DNA from: Chitinophagaceae bacterium
GTDB lineage: Bacteria > Bacteroidota > Bacteroidia > Chitinophagales > Chitinophagaceae
Direction of reading: 5' to 3'
Assembly (NCBI GenBank): GCA_016786745.1
Contig: JAEUVS010000011.1
Location: 1 to 64,000 of the forward strand
Length of the DNA: 64,000 nt
Shown here: one piece after another, positions 36,749 through 46,331 of the stretch
Position numbering within the stretch: the stretch's first letter is position 1
Layout of the letters: each line of letters begins with the position of its first letter
The notes under the pieces: model-generated
What the model was told of the DNA's origin: nothing
Database searches by the model: none
The model's input: only the letters and a program-made list of their open reading frames with translations
Translations under genes and position numbers: made by a program

Positions 36749-36771
36749 AATAAATACTTTAAATAAATATT

Positions 36772-39700
36772 TTATAGAGATAATTTTAGATTAAGTCCGA
36801 TGCTGCGCGTGGGTGGCAATGTGCCATATTCAAATCCCTGCAGGTTGCTGTTGAAAAGATTGACTTCCGAATCGAAAAATGCCTTGCGCTTGTCTACACC
36901 CGGCAAATCCACTTTCGCAAATCCCCTGTAGAAGAAGAACAAATTCCTTCCCACTATAGAAATCTTCACATCTTTTATAAATGAAACCGGCAGCTTCCGG
37001 AACCTGTATCCTAACGACAACTCGCGTAACCGCACATTCGTTGCATCATATACAAATTCTTCTGACCACGGTTGTGCACCTGATACGGTTGTCCAGAAAG
37101 TTTCCGCGTCGATAGGCGTTGCGTTTTTAGAACCATCTTCCTGCACCGCAGGTAACAACCAGCTGCCCGCTTCGCGGTGAGAAGCAGTATATTGCGGTGT
37201 TCCGTCAGCAGCCATAATCGCATCGCTTGCCGATATCATCTCGCCACCAAAACGTCCATCAACCAAAAAACTAAAATCAAAGTTTTGATAGGTAAACGAG
37301 TTGGTAATACCCAACGTAAAATCAGGATTGTAGTTACCCACTTTAATCACCTCATCGGTTCTTTGCGGCCGTCCATCAGCAGCAACTAAAAAGTCGCCCG
37401 AAGCATTCCGTTTCCATCCAAAAGCATACAGGTCGCCAAAGGCGCCGCCCACTTTTGCAACAGGAATCAGGAAGTCGTTGAAATTCGCATCAAGTTGCAC
37501 CTGGTCTATGCCGGGTAATATTTCCAACACCTTGCTTTTGTTCTTCGCGAAGTTTACACCCACATCCCATGTCAACCCTTGCGGCTGCATAACCGGCGTA
37601 GCGTTCAACATCAGTTCCACTCCCGAGTTCTGGATATCGCCTGCGTTGATATATTGCGACTGGAACCCGGTTGCAGGTGGTGTCGGCACTCTCAGCAACT
37701 GGTTTGTAGTGTTGGATTTGTAAACGGTGACGTCGACGTTAAGCCTGTTTTTAAGAAACCTCCATTCTGTTCCCATTTCCCATGCTGTTGTTAGTTCAGG
37801 TTTCAGATCCGGGAAAGGCGAAACAACGTCGCGCTGAATTCCGTTTGGATAAATCGTGTATGTCTGTTCATTCAGATATCCGGGACCGCCACCACCGGTT
37901 CTCGCATATCCTAATCTCACTTTGGCATAATCTGCAACCGATGCCATATCGAACATGTCAGATAAAATAGCGCTCAGGCCAACAGATGGATAAAAAGAAT
38001 AATAAGGAGATGGTAACGTTGAAAAATATTCCTGGCGTGCTGTACCATCGAGGTAGAGGTAATCTTTAAAAGATAATTGCGCCGTACCGAATATAGCCTG
38101 CCGCTGAACATGCGTCAACGCATCGTAATTGAACTGGTCGGCCTGCGCAGCGAACGACAGGTTGAACCTGTTGGGGACGATGAGCTTTCTTACACTGATA
38201 CCGGTAATATCTCCTCTTGTATCCAAAACAGTTCCTCCGACATTATAACTGATCTTGAGATCTTCGGTAATATTATTGCGACCCGATACCACAACATCAA
38301 TGTTCCTTTGCACTATGCGGTCAAGTTCATACCCGAATGAACCGTTATCACTACCAGCGGCTCCCGGCGTATTGTTCTGAGCGTAATAACTTCCTTTGGT
38401 ATTGTTCAGGTCGAGTGAAACAATTGCTTTTACATCGAGCCAGTTGGTGATCTGCAATTTTCCGGAAACCAAACCGGTAATACGATCCCTTCTTTCATCT
38501 GCGCCCGTGTTATATATTGTCCAGTATGGATTTCCGTAGAATGGCGACACATACCAGTAGTTCGGAGCCATGGCACCTGATGCATCAGGACTTTCATAAT
38601 TTTTTACATCTTCCAGCCGAACGGTGCGCGGAATCCTGTAGATATTGATCGAAGCCGAGCCTCCTCCCACGCCTGGTTTTTTCTCTATGTCGTGGTGTAC
38701 GTATGTAACCTTAGCATCTGTAGAAAACCGTTTGCCGATATTCGACGTAATGCGAAGATTAATGGTGTGTCTTTTAAGGTTATTTTCAGGAACTATTCCT
38801 TCAGAATAAACGTTGGCGTAAGAAAAATAAGTTTGTGTAATATCGGTGCCCCCGCTTAGACCAATAGCATTGTTTAAACTCGCAGCGCCCCTGAAGAAAC
38901 CTTTAAGGTTGTCGGGTTGCGCCGCCAGGGTCGTTTGCTTGCCTGTCCAATCTGTAACCTGCTGACCTGCTATTTTAGGTCCCCAGCTTTGCGGTGAATT
39001 CATGCCGAATACGCCGCCATTTCCCTGTGCAAATTCGTTCTGCACTTCGGGCGACAGCATCGGGCTGTCGTAAGTAGCGCCTGAATTTATATTTACGGCC
39101 AGTTTGCCCGACTTCCCTTTTTTAGTAGTAATGATAATAACACCGTTGGCTCCTGTGGTGCCATATAATGCTGTTGCCGCCGATCCTTTGAGTACGTTAA
39201 TACTTTCTACGTCATCGGGGTTAATGCTTGATATACCGTCGGAACTGCTGTTCGTGTTGCTGTTATATCCATAACGGGTATACCCGCTCGAATTGTCAAT
39301 GATCGCTCCGTCCACTACTATTAGGGCTCCGTTATCTCCGGCGATGGAGCGGTTACCACGCAACAAAATCTTGGCAGAGCTTCCGGGGCCATATGCATTG
39401 GAAGTAACCACCATCCCTGCCACTTTTCCTGTGAGGGAATTCGCAATATTCGAGCTCCTTACCTCATTCAGTTTCTCTCCGCTTATTTTTTGGGTAGAAT
39501 AGGTGAGCGTTCTCGCCTGGCGCTGAATGCCCAGGGCGGTCACCACCACTTCGCCCAATTGATCATCCGAATCGTTCAGGGAAACTAAAATGTCTATCGT
39601 ACCATCGGTTACATCAATGTCTTCAGTATGATCAACGTAACCGATAGCCGTAATCCTCAGGGTATATTTCCCGGCTTTCACATTCGATAATGTGAAATCA

Positions 39701-40272
39701 CCGTTGTCGTCGGCTGCAACTATCTTGTTCGTTTTATCGAGTGTAACAGTCGCGCCCGCTACACCTGTACCCCTGGCGTTTCGCACCTTTCCGCGAATCA
39801 CGCCATTCACAGAAACCGGATCCTCTTCGTTTCCAATAGCGGTCTCACCGCCTGGCGATGTTTCTTTTTCCTTTTCGAAAAGAATAATGCTTTTGTTAAC
39901 GAGCCTGTAGCCGAGGTTCGTATTACGCAATACGAGGTTCAATGTTTCCTCGAGTGTGCGGTTGTCTTTTTCCAGGTTGATCGAACGGTACTTTTCAACC
40001 TGGTCACGTTTGTAGGCAAAACGGAAATCGGATTGTCTTTCGATTTTGGTGAAAACATGTCTCAATGCTACTTCTTTGCACTCCAATGTGATCCTCACGT
40101 CGCTGATCGTCTGGCCTTTTCCGTCGTTGGCGATGAGTAGTTGCGTCCCTACACAGATGATCACAAGGGCAAGAAGATTAAGTTTCATGAAAAATCGAAT
40201 TTTTTGCCGGTCGAATCGTCGCCACCAGTCGGGCAAAGGAAGTGTTGCCGGCGCATGAAAGTTTTGGTACAT
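36772..40272 (-). CDS. SusC/RagA TonB-dependent transporter with STN signalling domain
   Basis: The 1166-residue outer-membrane transporter has these domains in order: a hydrophobic signal at about 29-50, a secretin/TonB N-terminal (STN) domain at about 60-115 that contacts the FecR anti-sigma factor, a carboxypeptidase-like domain at about 155-235, a plug at about 240-400 with VVVTALGIQRQ, INVLKGSAATALYGTTGANG and VIIITTKKGKSG, then the barrel, ending GLNLKLSL. The STN domain together with the upstream sigma and FecR genes means the locus switches itself on when substrate is taken up. The start at ATG 40272 keeps a charged N-terminal extension that is common in this family. SusD follows after 23 bases. 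Confidence 0.95.
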   Translation of the reverse strand: MYQNFHAPATLPLPDWWRRFDRQKIRFFMKLNLLALVIICVGTQLLIANDGKGQTISDVRITLECKEVALRHVFTKIERQSDFRFAYKRDQVEKYRSINLEKDNRTLEETLNLVLRNTNLGYRLVNKSIILFEKEKETSPGGETAIGNEEDPVSVNGVIRGKVRNARGTGVAGATVTLDKTNKIVAADDNGDFTLSNVKAGKYTLRITAIGYVDHTEDIDVTDGTIDILVSLNDSDDQLGEVVVTALGIQRQARTLTYSTQKISGEKLNEVRSSNIANSLTGKVAGMVVTSNAYGPGSSAKILLRGNRSIAGDNGALIVVDGAIIDNSSGYTRYGYNSNTNSSSDGISSINPDDVESINVLKGSAATALYGTTGANGVIIITTKKGKSGKLAVNINSGATYDSPMLSPEVQNEFAQGNGGVFGMNSPQSWGPKIAGQQVTDWTGKQTTLAAQPDNLKGFFRGAASLNNAIGLSGGTDITQTYFSYANVYSEGIVPENNLKRHTINLRITSNIGKRFSTDAKVTYVHHDIEKKPGVGGGSASINIYRIPRTVRLEDVKNYESPDASGAMAPNYWYVSPFYGNPYWTIYNTGADERRDRITGLVSGKLQITNWLDVKAIVSLDLNNTKGSYYAQNNTPGAAGSDNGSFGYELDRIVQRNIDVVVSGRNNITEDLKISYNVGGTVLDTRGDITGISVRKLIVPNRFNLSFAAQADQFNYDALTHVQRQAIFGTAQLSFKDYLYLDGTARQEYFSTLPSPYYSFYPSVGLSAILSDMFDMASVADYAKVRLGYARTGGGGPGYLNEQTYTIYPNGIQRDVVSPFPDLKPELTTAWEMGTEWRFLKNRLNVDVTVYKSNTTNQLLRVPTPPATGFQSQYINAGDIQNSGVELMLNATPVMQPQGLTWDVGVNFAKNKSKVLEILPGIDQVQLDANFNDFLIPVAKVGGAFGDLYAFGWKRNASGDFLVAADGRPQRTDEVIKVGNYNPDFTLGITNSFTYQNFDFSFLVDGRFGGEMISASDAIMAADGTPQYTASHREAGSWLLPAVQEDGSKNATPIDAETFWTTVSGAQPWSEEFVYDATNVRLRELSLGYRFRKLPVSFIKDVKISIVGRNLFFFYRGFAKVDLPGVDKRKAFFDSEVNLFNSNLQGFEYGTLPPTRSIGLNLKLSL

Positions 40273-40320
40273 TAGCGTTGGTTTAATACAGTGACTAATT
40301 GCTAGTTAAACCAATCTTCA

Positions 40321-40345
40321 ATCCCGGTTGCCGCCGGGATTTTTT
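40321..40345 (+). other. Hairpin between fecR and susC
   Basis: ATCCCGG (40321-40327) pairs with CCGGGAT (40334-40340), followed by five T bases on the plus strand. No plus-strand gene ends here. On the minus strand, which the operon uses, there is no T-run after the hairpin. It may be a stabilising or attenuating structure in the susC leader. Confidence 0.4.
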
Positions 40346-40381
40346 CATGAAGAGAGGTTAAACAAGCTGTTTATTTTTATT

Positions 40382-41398
40382 TTATTTACATCCTTCTCCT
40401 TTTATGATGATAGAATCGTTTTTCATTTCATAAGTCGCATTGTTTACATCACATAATACCGTCAACACCTGGTGAATATTATTTTCATTAAGGAACGATG
40501 CCGTGAACCTGCACTTTTTCAAATGTTCGTTCGAAAACGATACGCTAACGTTGAACCGGTTGCTGAGAATTACCGCTGCTTCTTCGAAGTTGGTGTTATC
40601 GAATACCAGGTCGTTTTGTTTCCAGATGAGTATTGAATCGGCAAGTACCTGTTGCTGAACCGTGGAGCCGTATTGTTTATTGAATGAAATCTGTTGATTG
40701 GGAGTGATGATTCCAAGCGTTTTATTTTCCATCTCAACTTCCACCTTTCCTCTCGTTACCGTAACCGTTACGTCGTTTTCCTGGGGATAAGCCCTGATGT
40801 TGAATGAAGTTCCAAGCACAGTGGTTTTTAATTTTCCTGTACGGATCGCAAACGGGTGCGCTTTATCTCTTTTAATGTCGAAATAGGCCTCGCCCGAAAG
40901 CACAACCTGCCTGTTTGTTTCGGTGAATGTTGAATAATCGAGCGTGCTGTTATCGTTTAGCAATACACTCGAGCCATCGGGAAGTTTTACAAGACTATGG
41001 CTCGAACGCGTTAACTGATTGGCTGCAACGACAGGTTCGCTTTTCTTTTCTGCCGATCCATTCAGGTAAAAATAAATTACGCCCGCGCCGAGCACCAGCG
41101 CCAGGATAGCCGCTGCTCTTGCCCACATAAAACGCGTTTGCCTTACAGGCAAAACCGATATATTTCTTTCAATCTCACTGAAAAGATGATTTTTATCAAT
41201 AGACAAAACCTGCTGGTGGGGATGAATGCTGTTCCAGATGGTAAGAAATTCCTGATTAAGTTCTACGTCGTGTTCGGATTCAGCAATTATTGAAAAAAGC
41301 TCAGACATTTCCTCCCTCGTGCTGAGGTTGTCCGCATATTGCCTGACAAGGTATTGCAGCCTGCTGTGGTCTGTTTGCATGCCGGTATGACGAAGCAA
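40382..41398 (-). CDS. FecR-family anti-sigma factor
   Basis: FecR proteins hold an ECF sigma factor inactive until the outer-membrane receptor signals substrate uptake. The 338-residue protein has a cytoplasmic N-terminal helical part (about 1-90), one membrane helix (about 95-115), and the periplasmic FecR domain with VKLPDGSSVLLNDNSTLDYS, VLSGEAYFDIKRDKAHPFAI and TVLGTSFNIRAYP. The C-terminal domain (NFEEAAVILSNRFNVSVSF) is the STN-like part that meets the SusC STN domain. A second ATG at 41380 is an equally good start. It follows the sigma gene by 34 bases and precedes susC. Confidence 0.93.
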   Translation of the reverse strand: MLRHTGMQTDHSRLQYLVRQYADNLSTREEMSELFSIIAESEHDVELNQEFLTIWNSIHPHQQVLSIDKNHLFSEIERNISVLPVRQTRFMWARAAAILALVLGAGVIYFYLNGSAEKKSEPVVAANQLTRSSHSLVKLPDGSSVLLNDNSTLDYSTFTETNRQVVLSGEAYFDIKRDKAHPFAIRTGKLKTTVLGTSFNIRAYPQENDVTVTVTRGKVEVEMENKTLGIITPNQQISFNKQYGSTVQQQVLADSILIWKQNDLVFDNTNFEEAAVILSNRFNVSVSFSNEHLKKCRFTASFLNENNIHQVLTVLCDVNNATYEMKNDSIIIKGEGCK

Positions 41399-41432
41399 AG
41401 CAAATAAAGGACTGCTAAAGGGAAGATTTTTA

Positions 41433-41990
41433 TCAGTGTTTCAGCACATTGACATAGCTCTTGATATGCCGGAGCGCATCTACAAGGTGATTTTTGACGG
41501 TGCTCTTGGAAAGCCCGAGCTGGGTGGCGATTTCTTCGTGATTTAGGCCTTCGTACCTGCTGAGCCTGAAAATCTTTTGTTTTTGGGGAGAAAGCTGAAT
41601 CACGGCCTGGTTAATCAACTCATTGTATTCTTTTGCATTGTATACGTCTTCCGTGCTTTCCTGGTATCTCGATATACGGGTCCACAATCGTGCGAGCATC
41701 CGGGATTCAGCTGATATTTTACGGAGGTGATCGATGGTGCGGTTCGAAGCCATGGTAAACAGGTAAGCCTGTACATTCTTTACATCAGGCAATTCTGCGC
41801 GGTTCACCCAAAGTTTTACAAAAATATCCTGTACCAGTTCCGCCGCAGTAGTTTCAGATTTCGTGAGCCTGAAGATGAATGTGGTAAGCCTGCCATGATA
41901 CAAATCAAATAGCACGCGAAATGCGTTTTTGTTGCCTTCCGACACCTGTCGAAAGAGTTCCTGTTCACTTGTAAACTCCGCATGAAGCAT
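41433..41990 (-). CDS. ECF sigma factor of the fucoside locus
   Basis: This 185-residue extracytoplasmic-function sigma-70 factor belongs to the Bacteroidota SusC/D-linked type. Region 2 is seen in NAFRVLFDLYHGRLTTFIFR and AAELVQDIFVKLWVNRAELP. Region 4 is seen in LSPQKQKIFRLSRYEGLNHE and LGLSKSTVKNHLVDALRHIK. It would direct RNA polymerase to the promoter of the locus after release by the FecR protein encoded next. It is the first gene of the operon. The upstream spacer to 42184 holds a pair of hairpin repeats rather than a clear promoter. Confidence 0.93.
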   Translation of the reverse strand: MLHAEFTSEQELFRQVSEGNKNAFRVLFDLYHGRLTTFIFRLTKSETTAAELVQDIFVKLWVNRAELPDVKNVQAYLFTMASNRTIDHLRKISAESRMLARLWTRISRYQESTEDVYNAKEYNELINQAVIQLSPQKQKIFRLSRYEGLNHEEIATQLGLSKSTVKNHLVDALRHIKSYVNVLKH

Positions 41991-42057
41991 TTAACAGCAG
42001 TATTTCTTTGGCAACATTAAATTACTTAAAATCTTTTTTACCTGTGATGACTTTCTC

Positions 42058-42166
42058 CGCTGATCCCTCGCTTCGCTCGGGATGACGTTTAGCCATGTCA
42101 TCCCGAACCAGCCCCGTTCGGCCCTCGGCCTCAGAGTAAACTCCGGGCCGTGTGAGGGATCAGCAG
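42058..42166 (+). repeat. Intergenic palindromic repeats, inverted pair C
   Basis: A short unit on the minus strand (42058-42087, reading GTCATCCCGAGCGAAGCGAG from the far end) faces a longer plus-strand unit (42097-42166, GTCATCCCGAACCAGCCCCG ... GTGTGAGGGATCAGCAGAG). The long unit contains an insert in the hairpin tip. The pair lies between the double hydrolase gene and the sigma gene, both on the minus strand. Confidence 0.8.
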
Positions 42167-42184
42167 AGAAGCGATATCAAAATT

Positions 42185-44425
42185 TTATTCTGCAAACGCG
42201 GAATCCACGAGAGATACTAAATTCGTGTTATTCAATACGAGTTGTAAGTTCGACGGCGCTTTTTTATTGAACACCGAAAGCGGAAAAGAAAGTTCTTTCC
42301 GTAGTTCCGCTTCGGGTAAAATCTCTCCAGCCTGGTTTTTTGTTTCTGCCATAACCACCTTGCGGGGTGCGATGCCTGCTATAAGATCAGGCAGGTCGTA
42401 ACCTTTTAACACACCGGCTATGCCCCACGAAAAATTCACTTCATAAGGATGTCCAACGCCGTACCCGGTTTCCGTCATACCAATTTTGTAAAACCTGTTC
42501 AGTGCAACGGAACTATATGAAACAAGCGATCTGATAAGCACCACTTTTTTAATTGAAGAGTCGAATGAAGCAGCATGAATTAAAGAAAGGCCAACATCGT
42601 CCATTGCTACGGCGCCGATTTTCGAAGCGTCAACATAATCAAGACTTTTTACAAAGTGTACGGCCCTCGTAATATCCGCCGCCTGTATGCCGACCACACT
42701 TTTGCCGGTGAGCACACCAAGATACCCATCCATCAGCCCCCGCGCCGCCGTTTGTTTTGTTTCGCCTACACCAAGTGGATCTGCCGCCACTACAACGTAA
42801 CCTTTTTTCACCAGCTGTTCAATGTATCCGCCGTTCTGCGCATCGGTAATTTTTCCTTCGGGGTGAAGATAAATTATGGCGGGATGTTTTTTGTTATTGT
42901 CGGGCGGTGTAAAAAGTAATAAAGGAATGGGATAGTTGTCGTTTTCGCCATCAATTGTAAGCAGTTCAATAAAATAGCCGTCCCTACGGTAACGGCCATT
43001 AATGAAAGGGTTAAGCTTTGCTGGAGAAGATGGCTTGTATCCTGAAATCGCTTTCGCAGCTTTTACTACTTCTTTAAGATGGTTCGGATTATTTTTTCTC
43101 GATTCATTGAGTCGCGTGATATGTTTGTCCACCACCTCTTTGTTCATATCGAAAATAATTTTTCCTCCTTTCGCAGTAACAGCCTGGCCGGTCGGCGTCA
43201 CATGCAAATCTTTTTCAGGAATAATTTCGACGCTTACCTCTTTTGAGTCGCCTTTAAGCCGGAAGTGTTCCAGGAAAAACGCATACATGGCCGACCTGAT
43301 CTTTGGGGTCATCCAGTGTTTGAAATCATCTTCTACCATCACAAGATTTTCTTTCTGGCCGAATGCCTCATATGCCCCACGTGCTTCCCGGAATGCTTCG
43401 CGCGCACCCTGCAATGAAAGATATTGATCGCGCGTGGTAAAAGTCATCATCGTCGGCTTCGGTGCCCGCAGTTCGAGCAGGTCCTCGAAAGTTATTCCAT
43501 TCTTTACACTGTGCATCAGTACCGACTCAGCGTCCACTGCTCCCTTCGTTTCATTTTGCCTCCGCGTTGCGTTCGACCAACTGCAGGGAATCGCCACCTG
43601 TACCCGTTTGTCGACAGCCGCGATGTAAGAAGTGATTGTTCCCCCACCTGAAAACCCGGTGACGCCAATCCTGGAAGGATCAACTTCTTTGCGTGAGATC
43701 AGGTAATCAATGGCCCGCATGCCATCCCAGATAAAATATTTTGCAGGTGAAGCACCTGCGAGGAAGCACTGGTTTCCAAAATAACAATGTTCAATTACAG
43801 TATAGCCGATAGAAGAAAACTGAATACTCGAATCATAGTATTGCACATGCTCGCCCTGGCCCGGTGGGTCGATCGCAAAAACAATCATTCCTTTTTTCGC
43901 AAGGTTTGAATTGATTGTTTGGTACAACGGCGCACGAAAAGCTTCCTGGTCGTGCCCGATTACATTGAGAATAGCAGGCGCCTTCCCCGAAATGTTTGCA
44001 GGCATATACAAACAACCGGTTACATAAAATCCCGGCATGGATTCAAAAATGATTTTTTCAATCCTGTAATCACCTTTTTCTATCACGCCGGTAACTTCCG
44101 CATTGAGTGGCGTTTTTTCGGGGAATGTGCCCAGTATATCGTTAATCTTCGCAGATACTTTTAACTGCCTGTTTTGCCAGTCGGCCTTCGTTTTAAGTTT
44201 CGCTATTTCTGCATCCCTTACCTGGTAATAATCCTCTGCCTGCCTGGTTAAATGCTGTACCAGTAATGAGCCGGGATTGTTCCATTTTAACCATTGACGT
44301 AAAACATTCAGGTTCTCACTATCGTCTTTCGCGATGTCGAAACTTTGAACGGTTGAGTCACTTTGGGCCGACAACCGGCCCGCAGATAAACACAATAAAA
44401 ACAATGCTGCCTTAAAGTATTTCAT
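42185..44425 (-). CDS. Acetyl-xylan-esterase-like protein with two alpha/beta-hydrolase domains
   Basis: The 746-residue secreted protein (signal peptide 1-20) holds two hydrolase-like halves. The first (about 110-390) has all catalytic parts: nucleophile Ser259 in VTGFSGGGT, Asp333 in TTRDQYL and His370 in DFKHWM. Its overall pattern is that of acetyl-xylan or cephalosporin-C esterases. The second half (about 470-740) keeps the fold (PAIIYLHPEG, VVVAADPLGVGETK) but the elbow reads AVAMDDVG, with Asp609 in place of the serine, so it is probably not a working serine esterase. The gene lies 23 bases after the phosphatase-family gene on the same strand, as a two-gene operon. Confidence 0.85.
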   Translation of the reverse strand: MKYFKAALFLLCLSAGRLSAQSDSTVQSFDIAKDDSENLNVLRQWLKWNNPGSLLVQHLTRQAEDYYQVRDAEIAKLKTKADWQNRQLKVSAKINDILGTFPEKTPLNAEVTGVIEKGDYRIEKIIFESMPGFYVTGCLYMPANISGKAPAILNVIGHDQEAFRAPLYQTINSNLAKKGMIVFAIDPPGQGEHVQYYDSSIQFSSIGYTVIEHCYFGNQCFLAGASPAKYFIWDGMRAIDYLISRKEVDPSRIGVTGFSGGGTITSYIAAVDKRVQVAIPCSWSNATRRQNETKGAVDAESVLMHSVKNGITFEDLLELRAPKPTMMTFTTRDQYLSLQGAREAFREARGAYEAFGQKENLVMVEDDFKHWMTPKIRSAMYAFFLEHFRLKGDSKEVSVEIIPEKDLHVTPTGQAVTAKGGKIIFDMNKEVVDKHITRLNESRKNNPNHLKEVVKAAKAISGYKPSSPAKLNPFINGRYRRDGYFIELLTIDGENDNYPIPLLLFTPPDNNKKHPAIIYLHPEGKITDAQNGGYIEQLVKKGYVVVAADPLGVGETKQTAARGLMDGYLGVLTGKSVVGIQAADITRAVHFVKSLDYVDASKIGAVAMDDVGLSLIHAASFDSSIKKVVLIRSLVSYSSVALNRFYKIGMTETGYGVGHPYEVNFSWGIAGVLKGYDLPDLIAGIAPRKVVMAETKNQAGEILPEAELRKELSFPLSVFNKKAPSNLQLVLNNTNLVSLVDSAFAE

Positions 44426-44448
44426 TTCATACTACTTATCATTTGTTA

Positions 44449-45576
44449 TCATTTACCCAGGGCACTTTCTATTGGTTTGGCAACAGGGTGGTTACTCTTA
44501 AACTGCATCCCAAGAAATGAACTGATCGTAGCCGCAACCTGTTGCTGATACACCTGGCCGTTTGTTTTTATTTCACCAAGTGGTTTGGTATCGGGCCCCA
44601 TCACCGCCATCCATATTTCATCGCTGTGTTCGATATTACTGTAATGACCCGTCCACTTTTCATTTTCACCCCTGCCATGGTCGGTCGTCACTATTAAAGT
44701 GGTCTTGTCTTTATAAAATGGATCATGCTGAATAAATGACCAAAGATCATTTATCATGGCGTCAACATTATGCGCTGCATTGAGATATAAGTCATACTTT
44801 CCCTGGTGACCAAAAGCGTCGGTATCAATCAGGGCAAGGTAAAAAACCCTGGGATGGTGCTTCTTGATATGCTCTTTTGCAAGAAAGAATGTTGAAGCAT
44901 CGAGGCGTTCGGTAGAACCAAAGATCCTGGGCAGATAGGGCTGCTGTTCATTAAGCATTTGCTGAGTTTCATTCAGATCGTTATCAGTGAGCTGGCTCCA
45001 TCCTGAATTTATATAAAGTCCGCTTCTTTCACTGTTTAAAATGCGGTAGTATGCATTCCAGGAAGCAAATACACTAACCTTATTCTTAAAACCGTTCTGC
45101 CTGTTAATGAATTCAAGAACATTTTCATTCGGATTAGGTGGATAGTCGTTTGAGTTAACCAATGAATCGGGATAGCCGGTAAAAATTTCGTTGTAGCCTG
45201 GATAAGAAAAACGATAGATGTTTTTCACATTCATGAGATTACCGATGCTCCTGTTGCCATACAACTGTCCATGGTTTGCGATCGTGTTCCAGAAAAACGG
45301 CATCAGCTTTTTTCTTCTTTCATCGGACGTTGCCGCCCAGAACGCGTTGTCGAGTGTTGCGGAATCCGTTGAAACGTAACGCTTATCCGTTAAAAGCTTC
45401 CGTTCCGCCCCGTTGAATAGTTCTTTCCATCGAAAACCATCCGTAGTAACAACGAATATGTTTTCCGTCTTTCTCACCTGCGCTGTAGCGGGTATGGTTG
45501 CCACCAGGATAGCGAAGGCAACTATTATTTTAGGGCGGGCAAATAACCGATGTTCTCTGCATTTCATTATTTTCAA
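44449..45576 (-). CDS. Secreted alkaline-phosphatase superfamily enzyme
   Basis: The fold is that of the alkaline phosphatase/sulfatase/nucleotide pyrophosphatase superfamily, whose members hydrolyse phosphate or sulfate esters with two metal ions. Metal-binding and active-site features are the N-terminal VVTTDGFRWKELF (first Asp), the nucleophile region FSYPGYNEIFTG, DTDAFGHQGKYDLYL (Asp/His ligands) and TTDHGRGENE (Asp-His ligands). A signal peptide is present at about 12-33. At 375 residues it is shorter than sulfatases and lacks the CxPxR formylglycine motif, so a phosphodiesterase or phosphatase is more likely. It is the first gene of the pair with the double hydrolase and is divergent from the second sigma gene. 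Confidence 0.82.
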   Translation of the reverse strand: MKIMKCREHRLFARPKIIVAFAILVATIPATAQVRKTENIFVVTTDGFRWKELFNGAERKLLTDKRYVSTDSATLDNAFWAATSDERRKKLMPFFWNTIANHGQLYGNRSIGNLMNVKNIYRFSYPGYNEIFTGYPDSLVNSNDYPPNPNENVLEFINRQNGFKNKVSVFASWNAYYRILNSERSGLYINSGWSQLTDNDLNETQQMLNEQQPYLPRIFGSTERLDASTFFLAKEHIKKHHPRVFYLALIDTDAFGHQGKYDLYLNAAHNVDAMINDLWSFIQHDPFYKDKTTLIVTTDHGRGENEKWTGHYSNIEHSDEIWMAVMGPDTKPLGEIKTNGQVYQQQVAATISSFLGMQFKSNHPVAKPIESALGK

Positions 45577-45704
45577 TTTGTATAAGGATTAAAACTAGCA
45601 GTGGGGAAAAGATACGTCTATTTCACATGAATTAAATACATTTACCCAGCTAACTGCGTGCATTGCATTAACGGTAACAATTTCTTCCCTGTCAATACAA
45701 GGGT

Positions 45705-46256
45705 TTGAAAACATATGAAACATACGGCGACAACCAGCTGCTTGATCTTTTATCAGCAGATGACGGTAAGGCTTTTACCGAAATTTATAATCGTTACTGG
45801 AGAGTAGTGTTCGCCATTGCATACAGCCGCCTGAAAGATGCTCACCTCGCCGAAGATATTTTGAGCGATGTTTTTACCAGCCTTTGGAGCAACAGGAACA
45901 AATCAGCAATCAGTTCACTGGAAAATTATCTCGCCTCCGCTGCAAAATATCTTGTGTTCGCTTCCATCAGGAAAAAGGCACATGAAGAACGTTACTATGC
46001 AACATCGCAGCTAAACACCGAAGTGAACGCGGAAGACGACTTCATCTATAAACAGCTGTACGAGTTTGCAACAAAAGAAATAGAATCGCTTCCCGAGCGA
46101 TGCCGCCTGATTTTCAGGTACCGCGAAAAGGGCATGAGCAATAGCGAAATCGCGCTGCAAATGAAAATTTCAATTAAAACAGTTGAAAACCAAATTAATA
46201 AAGCGTTCCACCACTTACGCTTCGCGATGAAAAAAATACTCCAGGTATTGATTTAA
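45705..46256 (+). CDS. ECF sigma factor of the second SusC/D locus, TTG start
   Basis: This 183-residue ECF sigma-70 factor has region 2 in KAFTEIYNRYWRVVFAIAY and HLAEDILSDVFTSLW, and region 4 in LPERCRLIFRYREKGMSNSE and MKISIKTVENQINKAFHHLR. The only start that keeps the normal N-terminus (KTYETYGDNQLLDLL) is a TTG at 45705, because no ATG or GTG lies in frame between the upstream stop and this point. A rare start would keep the factor scarce. It is followed by fecR and susC/susD on the same strand. The 128-base spacer to the divergent phosphatase-family gene should contain both promoters. Confidence 0.92.
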   Translation: MKTYETYGDNQLLDLLSADDGKAFTEIYNRYWRVVFAIAYSRLKDAHLAEDILSDVFTSLWSNRNKSAISSLENYLASAAKYLVFASIRKKAHEERYYATSQLNTEVNAEDDFIYKQLYEFATKEIESLPERCRLIFRYREKGMSNSEIALQMKISIKTVENQINKAFHHLRFAMKKILQVLI

Positions 46257-46331
46257 CACCACCGGTCCAATTCATCAAAAATATTTTTCCGCTTCATGGG
46301 TGCTGCCGTTGTTTCAATACACTACTAAGCA

